Below, piece by piece: positions 9,327 through 18,285 of a stretch of DNA of 64,000 nucleotides (position 1 is the first letter of the stretch; each line of letters starts with the position of its first letter). The stretch is from contig NZ_QGGQ01000007.1 in assembly GCF_003148665.1 (NCBI RefSeq), positions 62,001 to 126,000 of the forward strand, written 5' to 3'. A model generated the notes under the pieces. That model ran no database searches. It saw nothing but the letters and a program-made list of their open reading frames with translations, and was not told the origin of the DNA. Source of the DNA: Maribacter polysiphoniae. Lineage in GTDB: Bacteria > Bacteroidota > Bacteroidia > Flavobacteriales > Flavobacteriaceae. The translations under genes and the position numbers were made by a program.

Positions 9327-9334
9327 TAAATTTG
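9327..9334 (+). promoter_or_regulatory. TAnnTTTG -7 box for the MBL hydrolase
   Basis: TAAATTTG lies 19 bases before the TTG start, predicting a very short leader of about a dozen bases. Confidence 0.45.
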
Positions 9335-9352
9335 AAATAAACAGATGAAGGG

Positions 9353-10117
9353 TTGAAAATTACATTTTTGGGCACGGGAACATCACAGGGAATCCCTGTA
9401 ATAGGGAGTAACCATCCGGTTTGTTTGAGTAAGGACCCGAAAGACAAACGACTACGTGTCTCCGTGCTACTTTCCTGGGAGGATTATAATTTCGTTATAG
9501 ATTGCGGGCCCGATTTTAGGCAACAGATGTTGACACGGAAAGTTGACAAGCTTCATGGTATACTTTTTACCCATGAGCATGCTGACCATACAGCAGGTAT
9601 TGATGATATTCGGCCTTTTTTCTTCCGGCAGGGTGATATTCCCATTTATGCCCATAAACGTGTTGTGGAATCCCTAAAAACCCGATTTGATTATATCTTT
9701 ACCGATGTAGACCGTTATCCCGGTGCACCGGGCGTAGCGATCAATATCATTAAGAATGATTCCCCTTTTACGATAGGGGGGCAGCAGGTAATCCCCATCA
9801 ATGCACGTCATGATCGCATACAGGTTTTTGGATTCCGGATCAAGGATTTCACCTATCTGACCGATGTAAAGACGATTGAGGAATCAGAGGTCGAAAAAAT
9901 AAAGGGGAGTAAGGTCTTGGTCGTAAATGCTTTAAGGAAGGAGCCACACCATTCCCATTTTAACCTTGAGGATGCCTTGGCCCTTATTGATAAGGTGAAA
10001 CCTGAAAAAGCATACTTGACCCATATCAGTCATTTATTGGGTTTTCATGAGGAAGTGGAAAAAAAATTGCCAAAAGATGTACATTTGGCTTATGATAATC
10101 TTCAAATAACCCTTTAG
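9353..10117 (+). CDS. MBL-fold metallo-hydrolase, PhnP-like
   Basis: 254 aa. Metallo-beta-lactamase fold hydrolase, probably phosphodiesterase-like. Starts at a TTG codon because the family N-terminus KITFLGTGTSQG begins immediately there and the nearby upstream ATG is out of frame with a stop after four codons. Metal ligands are visible: HEHADH at residues 74-79, H in NARHDR, D in YLTDVKT and H in THISHLLGFH. The GTGTSQGIP opening is typical of the PhnP/cyclic phosphodiesterase branch. Likely co-transcribed with the next gene, 10 bases downstream. Confidence 0.9.
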   Translation: MKITFLGTGTSQGIPVIGSNHPVCLSKDPKDKRLRVSVLLSWEDYNFVIDCGPDFRQQMLTRKVDKLHGILFTHEHADHTAGIDDIRPFFFRQGDIPIYAHKRVVESLKTRFDYIFTDVDRYPGAPGVAINIIKNDSPFTIGGQQVIPINARHDRIQVFGFRIKDFTYLTDVKTIEESEVEKIKGSKVLVVNALRKEPHHSHFNLEDALALIDKVKPEKAYLTHISHLLGFHEEVEKKLPKDVHLAYDNLQITL

Positions 10118-10127
10118 GTATCGTACC

Positions 10128-10622
10128 ATGAAAAATAAATTGTTCTTATACCTTTTTGTGTTCACCGCTTTAATCTGTCTGTTTTTATTCGTGAGCAACG
10201 GTAATATGCAGAAGGCGAAGGATGCAAAACTCGCTAAATTGGAAAATACGGTCACAGCCTTGGAAGATTCCCTTCAAGATTCCCAGTTGAAGGTTTTGGA
10301 TATGCAGTATTTCTCACTTGAGAATAACGATGATGCCTTGGCGTATTACGATCATTTGGAATTGGAGGATCCCAGTCGTTATATTGCCGATAAATTGTTG
10401 GAAACCAATGAATCCAAAGGGGATAATCCATTGATTCCCTATGAGGGCATGGAAAGTGATTTTAAATTGAACAAAATCAAGATCCTTAACCACAAGTGGA
10501 TCGTAGCCGACTTTTCAGATGGCAAATACTGGGGAGAACTATTGATAAAGTATGAGTTGAAAGATGATATGGGGGTCGATTTCACTTTGATAGACCATCT
10601 TCTATATACCCGTACGAACTAG
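10128..10622 (+). CDS. membrane-anchored coiled-coil protein, unknown function
   Basis: 164 aa. One N-terminal membrane segment (LFLYLFVFTALICLFLFVS, residues 5-23) is followed by a short coiled coil (KDAKLAKLENTVTALEDSLQ) and a soluble C-terminal domain of about 100 residues with W and Y positions (HKWIVADFSDGKYWGEL). Probably faces the periplasm. Its stop codon overlaps the stop of the convergent esterase by four bases. I do not recognise the family. Confidence 0.8.
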   Translation: MKNKLFLYLFVFTALICLFLFVSNGNMQKAKDAKLAKLENTVTALEDSLQDSQLKVLDMQYFSLENNDDALAYYDHLELEDPSRYIADKLLETNESKGDNPLIPYEGMESDFKLNKIKILNHKWIVADFSDGKYWGELLIKYELKDDMGVDFTLIDHLLYTRTN

Positions 10623-11278
10623 ATCTTATCCTGTAACCACTTGTTGAAGGAATAAAAATTTTGTGGGGCGACACCATGTCCTACAGGAAATTCCTCATAT
10701 ACATGTTCAACGCCCAAAGCGGAAAGGGTCTCCGGTATTTTTTGCGCCCATGCTGGCGGAATGACCTGGTCTACCTGTCCGTGGGAAGCATAAATCCTCA
10801 AACTGCCAAAGTCCTTTTTTGAAGGATCCCCGGAAATGATATTTTCATTGATATATCCACTAAGGGCAACCACATTCTTTATTTTTTCAGGATAGGATAG
10901 GGCTACGGCATAACTCAGGATTGTACCTTGGCTAAAACCCAAAAGGGTTATACGCTGGCTGTCCAACCCATAAGTATCACAGGCCTCATCAATAAAGGAA
11001 ACTATTTTTTCCCGGGATTCCTTGGCTTGTTCATCGTCACTCCATTTGCCCTTGTCGGCATCAAAATTTATGGCATACCAAGCATGGCCATAAGGTTCCA
11101 ATGGATATGGGGCACGAACCGATATTATGCACAATTCCTCTGGTAGTTCGGGGGCAAAGGAGAATAGATCTTCCTCATTGCTGCCATAACCATGGAACAT
11201 AAACAAAACGGGGGGCTTTCCTTCTTTTAGAACGGAAGGCCTTATCAAATGGGTCAAAGAAAGTTGGGCTGTTGTCAT
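10619..11278 (-). CDS. phospholipase/carboxylesterase family alpha/beta hydrolase
   Basis: 219 aa cytosolic serine esterase of the Abhydrolase_2 (YpfH/carboxylesterase) type. Oxyanion region FMFHGYGSNEED at residues 27-38, nucleophile Ser116 in LLGFSQGT, Asp170 in SHGQVDQVIP and His201 in FPVGHGVAP form the triad. Last gene of a minus-strand run; starts one base after the preceding gene ends. Confidence 0.9.
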   Translation of the reverse strand: MTTAQLSLTHLIRPSVLKEGKPPVLFMFHGYGSNEEDLFSFAPELPEELCIISVRAPYPLEPYGHAWYAINFDADKGKWSDDEQAKESREKIVSFIDEACDTYGLDSQRITLLGFSQGTILSYAVALSYPEKIKNVVALSGYINENIISGDPSKKDFGSLRIYASHGQVDQVIPPAWAQKIPETLSALGVEHVYEEFPVGHGVAPQNFYSFNKWLQDKI

Positions 11279-11279
11279 A

Positions 11280-11621
11280 TCAAGAAATAAATGTAAACCA
11301 TTTTTGGAAATAGGTTCCTATGGCCGGAACCAATTGTTTTTTGTTGCTTAATGCACCTAAAAAGCCATAAATCCAGAGGATGAAATAGCATAGATAGAGT
11401 CCGTAAAGTGCATATTGATTGTACCATACACTGGAAAAAAGGGCAAAACCATGAAACATTAGATGCAATCCGAAGGCTTGTCGCGTATGAAAACGGGCAA
11501 ACGGATTCTTGGGTTCCATATTCATTGAAATGGCTATGATAGCCCCTATTATGGTAAGGTAAGCGACGATGGCCGTCGTTTTTCCTTTTTGAATGGTTTC
11601 TTCTGTTGGTTCTGATGTCAT
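11280..11621 (-). CDS. small membrane protein, DUF4870/Tic20-like
   Basis: 113 aa with about three hydrophobic segments (IVAYLTIIGAIIAISM, LHLMFHGFALFSSVWY, LYGLYLCYFILWIYGFLGAL). The stretch MEPKNPFARFHTRQAFGLHL matches the pattern seen in DUF4870-type proteins, where F-x-R-x-H-x-x-Q-A lies between helices. Function unknown. Tightly packed in the minus-strand run with the esterase and dihydroorotase-like genes. Confidence 0.75.
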   Translation of the reverse strand: MTSEPTEETIQKGKTTAIVAYLTIIGAIIAISMNMEPKNPFARFHTRQAFGLHLMFHGFALFSSVWYNQYALYGLYLCYFILWIYGFLGALSNKKQLVPAIGTYFQKWFTFIS

Positions 11622-11648
11622 TTTGAAGTGCGACGTTATTATAGGATA

Positions 11649-12905
11649 CTAATTCAGGATCAGTTGATTGTTGTTGAAAATGCCATAGACTTTACCTTTT
11701 AAGGATTCCCCTAAGGTCATGCTGTTTTTGGATTGGGACAGTATATGCGATTTTTCAAATGTATAATCCACATCAGGGTTAAAAAGTGTTAAGCAGGCCT
11801 TGCGCCCTTCGGCCAAGTCGTTTTCCGCAATGTTATATCGTTCTTTGCCCTGTGTGAGCAGGGTAATGCATGTTTCGGTATCGAAAAGCGTATGTAATAG
11901 GCCAAAGGCACTTTCCAAACCTACGGAGCCATAGGTGGCGTTGTCGAATTCCACGGCCTTTAACTCAATATTCAAGGGAATGTGGTCCGCAGTTACAAAA
12001 TCGATGGTACCATCCTTTACTCCCTTGATCAAGGCCTTGGTATCCTTTTTGGTTCTTAGGGGAGGGTACACCTTATACGCAGTATCGAATTCCTCGAGGA
12101 CTTCATCGGTGAAATATAAATTATGGATGGCAACGCTACAGGTAACGTTCAAGCCTTTTTTCTTGGCATCAGCGATGAGTTTTACGGCATTTGCCGTGGA
12201 GACCGTGGGTATATGTAATTTACCTTCGGTATATTCCAGGATAAAAAGATCGCGGACAATTTGGATTTCCTCGGCTAATGAGGGAATCCCCTTTAGCCCT
12301 AATTTGGTCGATGTGATGCCTTCATGCACCAATCCTTTCCCGGCTATTTTAACATCCAAAGGTTGCGAATAAACCAATCCGTCAAAGTTTTGCACATATT
12401 GCAAGGCGATTTTCAACAGGTTCGAATTTGATATGGGTGACTTAAAATCGTAAAAGCCCACGGCCCCTGAGTTGTGCATATCGTATAACTCGGCCAGGTC
12501 GATGCCTTCCCCACCCATGGTCATCGTGCCTAACGGGTGTAGGTTGGTCGCGGAATCCCGCGCGGCATTGGTCAGGAATACGATATCGGAACTGCTGTCG
12601 GCAATAGGATGCGTATTGGGATTCAGTACAATGTCCGTAAATCCACTCAAAGCCGCGGTCCTCAGTCCGTTCGAGATGGTTTCCCGTTCTTCATAACCCG
12701 GTTCCCCAAAACATACACTGCTGTCTAACCAACCTAAGGATACGTGCAGGTTTTTTAGGTCAACGACTTGGGTATCCTTGGGGGCTTCTATTTTAGCCGC
12801 TATTTTGTCAATAGTGCCATCTTTGATTAAGATATCCCTTTTCTTTAAATGCAGCTCTTTGTTTTGTGCATTAATGATTTTGGCCGATTTTAGGAGTATG
12901 TTCAT
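11649..12905 (-). CDS. dihydroorotase-like protein lacking the metal-binding HxH
   Basis: 418 aa, full-length class I dihydroorotase fold (amidohydrolase superfamily). The motif normally reading D-x-H-x-H-L-R-x-P-G is LDSSVCFGEPG here, so both metal-binding histidines are gone. The later HxxHxS-type site is KLHIPTVSTA and the HH pair is HN (AIHNLYFTDE), while the catalytic-region ADH near the C-terminus is kept. This is like the non-catalytic PyrC-prime proteins that assemble with aspartate carbamoyltransferase in pseudomonads. Often annotated pyrC in related genomes; on this sequence it is unlikely to hydrolyse dihydroorotate by the usual mechanism. Lies 30 bases after the BatA-like gene. 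Confidence 0.85.
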   Translation of the reverse strand: MNILLKSAKIINAQNKELHLKKRDILIKDGTIDKIAAKIEAPKDTQVVDLKNLHVSLGWLDSSVCFGEPGYEERETISNGLRTAALSGFTDIVLNPNTHPIADSSSDIVFLTNAARDSATNLHPLGTMTMGGEGIDLAELYDMHNSGAVGFYDFKSPISNSNLLKIALQYVQNFDGLVYSQPLDVKIAGKGLVHEGITSTKLGLKGIPSLAEEIQIVRDLFILEYTEGKLHIPTVSTANAVKLIADAKKKGLNVTCSVAIHNLYFTDEVLEEFDTAYKVYPPLRTKKDTKALIKGVKDGTIDFVTADHIPLNIELKAVEFDNATYGSVGLESAFGLLHTLFDTETCITLLTQGKERYNIAENDLAEGRKACLTLFNPDVDYTFEKSHILSQSKNSMTLGESLKGKVYGIFNNNQLILN

Positions 12906-12935
12906 TTCCTCAGGATTTATCTATGGTTTTATAGA

Positions 12936-14855
12936 TCATTTTAAAAATTTGATTACAAGCACTTCGATCAAAAGAAAAAATAGTGCTAAAATAACAAACC
13001 ATTTCCAAAGCTCAGTTATACGATTGTCGTTTTGTAAAGCTTTGAATAGGGTTGTTATCGAATTTTGTTTACTTGCAATTTGGGCGTTGTCAAGATCCAT
13101 AAAGACCAGTTCACTTTCTTGTCTTGGATAATTGAAACTGATATGTCTTAAAGCCATCCCGTTTTCAGATATAGTGAAAATACCGTCCTCGGTGGGATTC
13201 CCATTAAAATGGAGCGAGACTTTATTGGCATGGTTTTTCTGTTGGGGGATGAATTCCTGTTCCCCTTTGGAGACCTTTAAGATATGGTCCTTGGCCATTT
13301 TCCTTGAAATGTCGATGGTTGTTGGGCCTTCTAGCACGTAATAAATATCAGAACGTTTTAGGCTGTTCATCCCCATTTTTAGGAAGGTGGGGACAATCAA
13401 TGGCGATTGTTGGAAGTTTGAGTTTTCATTGTCCAGGGCAGCAGTGAAAAGATAAATACCATTGTTTCCCACAAGGAAGGCGTCGCCGTTTTGATAGCTT
13501 AATACCGAAGAGGCGTTGGATTTCAATCTATAAAACCGATTCACTTTTGGGTATTGGAAATTACTTATACTCTTTTCAAATACCTGATCATAGAGTGGAT
13601 GTGAGAATGCTATCTTGGTAATGGCGTTTTCGGCGTCCAAACCTTCAAGGAAGGTCCCCAAGGAGGTACTGCCGAGCAATTGGTTGTATGAAACTATATT
13701 GGCATTGTTCGAGGGAATGATGACCAAACTACCTCCATTTCCAACAAAGGACGATATGCTGGCGATAAGGGAATTGGGAAAACTGTCCAAGCCATTCAGG
13801 ACAATCAAATTTTGATTTTGCAGGTCCCTATAATTCAGGTTTTTCAGGGTAAAGGAGGAGAATACAAATTCACCATCGGCATAGATACGCTTTAGGAAAT
13901 TAGAGGGGGAATCCCCAATGGCCAGTACTTTGGGCTTCTCTTTCTGGTCGATGTTGAAATAAAGATGATTGTCATAGGGCAATCCCTTATCGATAATTTC
14001 CAGTTTTCCAAGGATCAGGTCGTTGGCCGTAATCGTAAAGGTCACCTCACTTTTTCCATTTTCAAAAAGCGCAGCGGTTTTGGCGATCAACCTATCCTTA
14101 TTGTATAGTGACACTGGGGTTCTTTCAATATTGGGAGTAGCGGATAAAACGGTCGTAAGCTCAACATTCTCGATGCCTGGTTTGCTGATGTAGCAACTGT
14201 CTATAGCGATATTCTCCAGATCCGAGCCCGATAAGTTTACATAGTGTTTCTGAATGGTACTGTCAACAGCATACGCCTTGGGCGACATCTGGTTTTGAAA
14301 ATCGGAGATTACGATCAGATTTTTAATGGTGTTTTCATTGCCGCTAAAGAAAGTACGGGCCTTCAATTCGATTTCCTCCAAGTTCAATTGTTTGGCGGTA
14401 GGGGCGATGGTCAATAAGGTGTTCCGAATATCGATCAATTCCACATTCTTGTGTTCATCGGTATTGGTGAAGAGACTGAATGTACTGTTCTCGGGGATCG
14501 ACTTCAACAGTCCCTGAACGGCATTGTTGATCAGGGTTTCATCGACCTGCTTTGCCCACATACTGAACGAATTGTCCAAATAGATCACGGTTTCCTTTGC
14601 GGCCAATGCTTTTGTATTCGCTAAAAAAGGTTGGGCAAAAGCCAATATCAGTGCGGAAAACAACAGAAGGCGGGTCATTAAGAGCAACCATTTTTTCAGG
14701 GTATTGCTCTTGCGCGATTCCGAAACGACCTTTTGCAATAGTTTTACATTGGTAAAAGGGGTCTTCTTGAATCTTCGTAATCGAAAAAGATGGATGAATA
14801 TAGGAATCAGTAGTAGAAATAAGGCCCAAAGAAGTTCTGGATATTTAAACTGCAT
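12936..14855 (-). CDS. BatA N-terminal domain/VWA membrane protein
   Basis: 639 aa. The N-terminal double-transmembrane BatA domain (residues 1-80) has helices LLWALFLLLIPIFIHLF and LLLMTRLLLFSALILAFAQP. A von Willebrand factor A-like domain follows, with an intact MIDAS start D94-N-S96-F-S98. The middle part is an extracytoplasmic beta-rich region, and a last helix (WFVILALFFLLIEVLVIKF) lies at the C-terminus. Related to the aerotolerance Bat proteins, although no BatB-E, MoxR or tetratricopeptide partner is adjacent. First gene of a minus-strand run ending with the esterase. Confidence 0.88.
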   Translation of the reverse strand: MQFKYPELLWALFLLLIPIFIHLFRLRRFKKTPFTNVKLLQKVVSESRKSNTLKKWLLLMTRLLLFSALILAFAQPFLANTKALAAKETVIYLDNSFSMWAKQVDETLINNAVQGLLKSIPENSTFSLFTNTDEHKNVELIDIRNTLLTIAPTAKQLNLEEIELKARTFFSGNENTIKNLIVISDFQNQMSPKAYAVDSTIQKHYVNLSGSDLENIAIDSCYISKPGIENVELTTVLSATPNIERTPVSLYNKDRLIAKTAALFENGKSEVTFTITANDLILGKLEIIDKGLPYDNHLYFNIDQKEKPKVLAIGDSPSNFLKRIYADGEFVFSSFTLKNLNYRDLQNQNLIVLNGLDSFPNSLIASISSFVGNGGSLVIIPSNNANIVSYNQLLGSTSLGTFLEGLDAENAITKIAFSHPLYDQVFEKSISNFQYPKVNRFYRLKSNASSVLSYQNGDAFLVGNNGIYLFTAALDNENSNFQQSPLIVPTFLKMGMNSLKRSDIYYVLEGPTTIDISRKMAKDHILKVSKGEQEFIPQQKNHANKVSLHFNGNPTEDGIFTISENGMALRHISFNYPRQESELVFMDLDNAQIASKQNSITTLFKALQNDNRITELWKWFVILALFFLLIEVLVIKFLK

Positions 14856-14921
14856 TCCCGATTTTGATTTGGTAAATATAAGAAGTATTCAGAAACTGTC
14901 TGTACATAATTTTATATAAAT

Positions 14922-15929
14922 TCAACAAAAGAAAAAATAGTCCATCATAGGTTTTTTGTCCAATCCCATTAGGAATAATTTTATGGTTTCCTGCTCGTTC
15001 TCGTTGGCGACGGTAATAATGCCTTGGAAATCATCGATTTGGTTTAGAATATGGAAGTGTTCCATTCTTTTTCCATAGATATCCTTATCGATTTTTTTGG
15101 GGTTGTCGCACACCCATCTGAAATCGATTTTCCGTTCCAAGAGGCTTTTGGCAATGGTCTTCCCTTTATTCCCTGCTCCCCAGACCACTAATTGCTTTTG
15201 GGGATCGTGCTCCAGTTTTAGAAAGTAATGCAACTTGATATCCAGGAAATAATTGGCGGCATAGTGCTCACTTGTACGGGATGTTCGTGTATCATAATCG
15301 CGCCAATGGTGCAGTACCTTATCACAGGGTATACCTTGTAGCCCGTTTTCATAAAAACGAAAGGTAAGATCATAATCCTCGGGATACCGGTCGGGCTCAA
15401 AGGCCCCACAACGTTCCAGATCGGTTTTGTACACCATCCAACAAGGCGAGGGGATGGCACATTCTTTATAAAGGCCATTGAAATTGTTACCCTTTTCTGT
15501 GAGTTCGTTCAACCATGTTTCATAGCGTTCATAGCCATTACTGATGCCTCGATGGGAAAAGTACTTTACCTGACCGACGGCTAGATGGCCTGGTCCATGT
15601 TCAACCAAGAGGTTGGCCATGGTGCCGATTTTATCCGGGGTCATAATGTCATCCGAATCCATTCGTGTGATGAGGTCGCCCTGGCAATGGTTAAATGCGG
15701 TCCTTAAGGCGGGAATGATTCCCGAACCTTGGTTTTTGAACAATTTGATCCGCGGATCCTTCAATGCAAAGGCATGTACAATGGGGTAGCTGTCATCTAC
15801 GGAAGCATCGTCCACAATCAAAAGCTCCCAATTTTGGTAGGCTTGTCGTAGTATCGATTCCATACATTCCGATAGATACGCCTCGGTGTCCTTAAAGGGT
15901 ATCAAGATGCTTACAAGGGGATTTTGCAT
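14922..15929 (-). CDS. family 2 glycosyltransferase with C-terminal Rossmann-like domain
   Basis: 335 aa. GT-A domain at residues 1-230 with NPLVSILIPFKDTEAYL, IVDDASVDDS (nucleotide-sugar binding) and the metal site RMDSDD at 90-94. The C-terminal 90 residues contain VVWGAGNKGKTIAKSLL, a Rossmann-type nucleotide-binding loop sometimes found fused to GT2 enzymes. No signal or membrane segment. The donor and acceptor are unknown. Stands alone on the minus strand. Confidence 0.9.
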   Translation of the reverse strand: MQNPLVSILIPFKDTEAYLSECMESILRQAYQNWELLIVDDASVDDSYPIVHAFALKDPRIKLFKNQGSGIIPALRTAFNHCQGDLITRMDSDDIMTPDKIGTMANLLVEHGPGHLAVGQVKYFSHRGISNGYERYETWLNELTEKGNNFNGLYKECAIPSPCWMVYKTDLERCGAFEPDRYPEDYDLTFRFYENGLQGIPCDKVLHHWRDYDTRTSRTSEHYAANYFLDIKLHYFLKLEHDPQKQLVVWGAGNKGKTIAKSLLERKIDFRWVCDNPKKIDKDIYGKRMEHFHILNQIDDFQGIITVANENEQETIKLFLMGLDKKPMMDYFFFC

Positions 15930-16379
15930 GGGCGCAATGTAATGAAATTACCACTTTTGCCCGTGTTCAAAGGATGTAAAAGAATTCAAAAAATAAAGAT
16001 GATCTGTTTTTAGTCCGTTATACACCGCTACCTTTTAGGGTGTGGGAGTCCATATTCATAAAAGATCCTGGAAGATAGGGGATAGGGTTTATTGGGGTTT
16101 CCGAGGTGTTGACTTTCCATCCCATTTTCCATTGCAGGGTATTGTCGCTACATAGGCATTGCATGATATTCGGTTTTATGCATGAAATGGTTGTTGAAGG
16201 TGCCGTTCGGGATTGGGGAATAAAGCTGCTAAAAAGTGAAAATTGTATTAAATATTCTCCGAATTTGATTTTTTTTCTGCGAAATATCACAAATTTGGTT
16301 TATAAAAAATATATTTGAACTACGATTTTTTTGGGATAATTGAAGCCTATAGGTATATTGGCATATTAAAAGTAAGGAA
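15930..16379. other. 450-base gap; promoter box only
   Basis: No convincing gene. Small open frames on both strands here have poor protein composition. A TATATTTG box at 16310-16317 fits the Bacteroidota -7 consensus and lies 63 bases before the small gene at 16380. Confidence 0.45.
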
Positions 16380-16607
16380 ATGGACATTTTAAAGGAAGCC
16401 GCGAATTTTGAGAATGCAAAAATGAGCAATATGTCTACAAGCGATCGTGTCGTTGCTTCACGAGAAGCGAAAAGACTTATTCTGGCGATAAACGAAATAT
16501 ATAAGGAAAACAAAGATCCGGAACTGATGGATCTTATGAAGCGATTGACGGCCAAAAAGAAAAAAATCGATGTACGGCTGAAAGGTAGGCCCAGTGATGG
16601 CATCTGA
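16380..16607 (+). CDS. conserved small hypothetical protein, 75 aa
   Basis: Mostly helical, highly charged soluble protein: MSTSDRVVASREAKRLILAI is followed by NEIYKENKDPELMDLMKRLT and a Lys-rich tail. No cysteines and no membrane segment. I recall similar short proteins with the S-x-R-V-x-A-S-R-E-A-K pattern in flavobacteria but no function. Preceded by a TAnnTTTG box. The ATG at 16380 is the first in frame. Confidence 0.65.
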   Translation: MDILKEAANFENAKMSNMSTSDRVVASREAKRLILAINEIYKENKDPELMDLMKRLTAKKKKIDVRLKGRPSDGI

Positions 16608-16824
16608 TCCCTATTCGGCATGTTGCCTACTTTTTTAAGGGAATGACGTATACACGTCGGGAATCTTCAGGCCACCAGCGACATTCAACACCCATTTTAA
16701 GTTTTACCCATTTTAGGTACGGGATTTACGTAGGATTTTGGAAACGGATACAATGTATGCCCTATTTCCAAAAGAACCTTGCGCATCTTGTATTGAGATG
16801 ATTTTCCACAGCGTAAAGACCAAA

Positions 16825-16866
16825 AAAACAAGGGTGTCTACGATACTGTGGGTCACCCTTGTTTTG
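16825..16866 (-). terminator. terminator of the PepSY gene
   Basis: Arms AAAACAAGGGTG and CACCCTTGTTTT around a 17-base loop, just past the stop of the minus-strand PepSY gene. Confidence 0.7.
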
Positions 16867-16878
16867 AACAAGCGAAAT

Positions 16879-18012
16879 CTATTTGCTTTGGGCTTTTTGG
16901 GGTTTCTTTTTTAGTTTGTTCCACCAGATAAGGGTTCCGGTAATGGGCAGACTTGTCGCGATCAAACAAGCCAAGAAATAGATGATCTTCGAGAATGTCC
17001 CATAGATAGTACCTAGGTGCAAAGGTCTGATCAAGGCTGCGATCCGTACGTTCAAGGGCTTTTCACTAAAAAGCTCCTTCTTTAAAACGGTACCGTCCCG
17101 ATCCAATACCAACTTATCGGTAATCACTGGGGAAAAGCCTGAAGCATCATTTTTTGTCAAGGTATAGACTTCCTTAGGGGTCTTGGGAACGGAAAGCCTG
17201 ATTTGGCCGTTATAAGGCAGTTCACTGTTGGCGACATCCAATATTTCCGCTATGGACAGCACTTTGGTGTCTGGCGTGAGGGCGGAGTGTACCTTAGGAC
17301 CACCACCACGGTTCCCGAAGATTTTTGTGCCTAAAACGGCACTACCGGCGTCGCGGTACCATGTAAAGGACCAACAAAGCCCTGTTAAGGTCATGATCAC
17401 CAAAAAAATACAGGCATAAAAACCCAAGGTGTTGTGTAGGTCATGGTTGATGCGCTTCCAATTCGCAGAAAACTTGATCTTAAAGCCGGGTTTTAGGTTT
17501 TTCCATTTTATCCGTTTGGGAAACCATAATATAAGTCCACTGATCGATAGTATTAGGAATATCAAGGTAGCGATGCCGACAATGGGTCTTCCTATTTCAA
17601 TATCGAGTAACATCCAACGGTGCAATCGGAACATCGTCATAAAGAAACCATCGAGGGATGATTTCATTTCCTTTTGGTAGTTGCCGGTATAGGGGTCCAC
17701 ATAAAAGGTACTGCCCCTACGTTGTTTGGGGTCGGTCTTTATCGAAAATAGATAGGGCTCATCTGCCTTGGCGGGAAGGGTAATGGCATTGATGTCCCCT
17801 TCACCTTTCAGTTTTTCGTGAAGCTCGTCCATCGGTATTTTCTCTCCCGCAGTAGTATCAACCTGGAACTCTTCGGTAAATAGGGCCTTGGTTTCCTCCT
17901 CAAAAACAAGCAGGGTGCCACTTAAACAAACAAAAAATAAAATGATACCACTGCCAAGCCCTAACCAAAGGTGTATATCATTGATCAATTTTCTAAAGCT
18001 GTATTTCTTCAT
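16879..18012 (-). CDS. PepSY-associated transmembrane protein, iron uptake type
   Basis: 377 aa inner-membrane protein with four hydrophobic segments: near residues 15-35 (IILFFVCLSGTLLVF), 145-165, 195-215 and 340-362. The opening KLINDIHLWLGLGSG and the DLHNTLGFYACIFL repeat are the conserved features of PepSY_TM proteins, which accompany siderophore receptors and probably act as ferric-siderophore reductases. Consistent with that, the gene just upstream on the same strand is a collapsed TonB receptor. The gene itself looks intact. Confidence 0.88.
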   Translation of the reverse strand: MKKYSFRKLINDIHLWLGLGSGIILFFVCLSGTLLVFEEETKALFTEEFQVDTTAGEKIPMDELHEKLKGEGDINAITLPAKADEPYLFSIKTDPKQRRGSTFYVDPYTGNYQKEMKSSLDGFFMTMFRLHRWMLLDIEIGRPIVGIATLIFLILSISGLILWFPKRIKWKNLKPGFKIKFSANWKRINHDLHNTLGFYACIFLVIMTLTGLCWSFTWYRDAGSAVLGTKIFGNRGGGPKVHSALTPDTKVLSIAEILDVANSELPYNGQIRLSVPKTPKEVYTLTKNDASGFSPVITDKLVLDRDGTVLKKELFSEKPLNVRIAALIRPLHLGTIYGTFSKIIYFLACLIATSLPITGTLIWWNKLKKKPQKAQSK

Positions 18013-18054
18013 TGTCTTTATATTTTTTTGTTAAACACCCTGCCCAATTTGATA

Positions 18055-18285
18055 TTAGAAGCTGTACATAAGTACACCATAAAAACTTCGGGGATCGGTT
18101 TGATTGATATACCTCCCGTCTTCATCGGCCGCAACCCCTTTTTTATGTTTTGGTATGGAGATATGGACATAGGATGCTGGTTCACCATAGGCAGAAGTTA
18201 CACTTCCTTTTATAACATACTGATGTTCCTGTTGGGCATATCCAAGAAATAGGCCGAGCATGAATAAAAGTAAAGTTGGTTTCAT
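18055..18285 (-). pseudogene. TonB-dependent siderophore receptor relic (internal deletion)
   Basis: 76 codons, open from ATG to stop. It begins with a signal peptide (MKPTLLLFMLGLFLGYAQQ) and the first part of a carboxypeptidase-regulatory-like domain (VIKGSVTSAYGEPASYVHIS...ADEDGRY). It then jumps directly to DPRSFYGVLMYSF, the typical last beta-strand of FhuA-type TonB receptors ending in aromatic-x-F. The plug and about 21 strands are missing. The simplest reading is one in-frame internal deletion of roughly 2 kb. It sits 42 bases before the PepSY gene, the usual operon order for receptor and PepSY_TM. Confidence 0.75.

Noticed and set aside
16018-16318. Open frames on both strands before the 75-aa gene
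   Set aside because: Composition is Ser/Cys/Ile random-like, the frames overlap each other in opposite directions, and no family is recognised.
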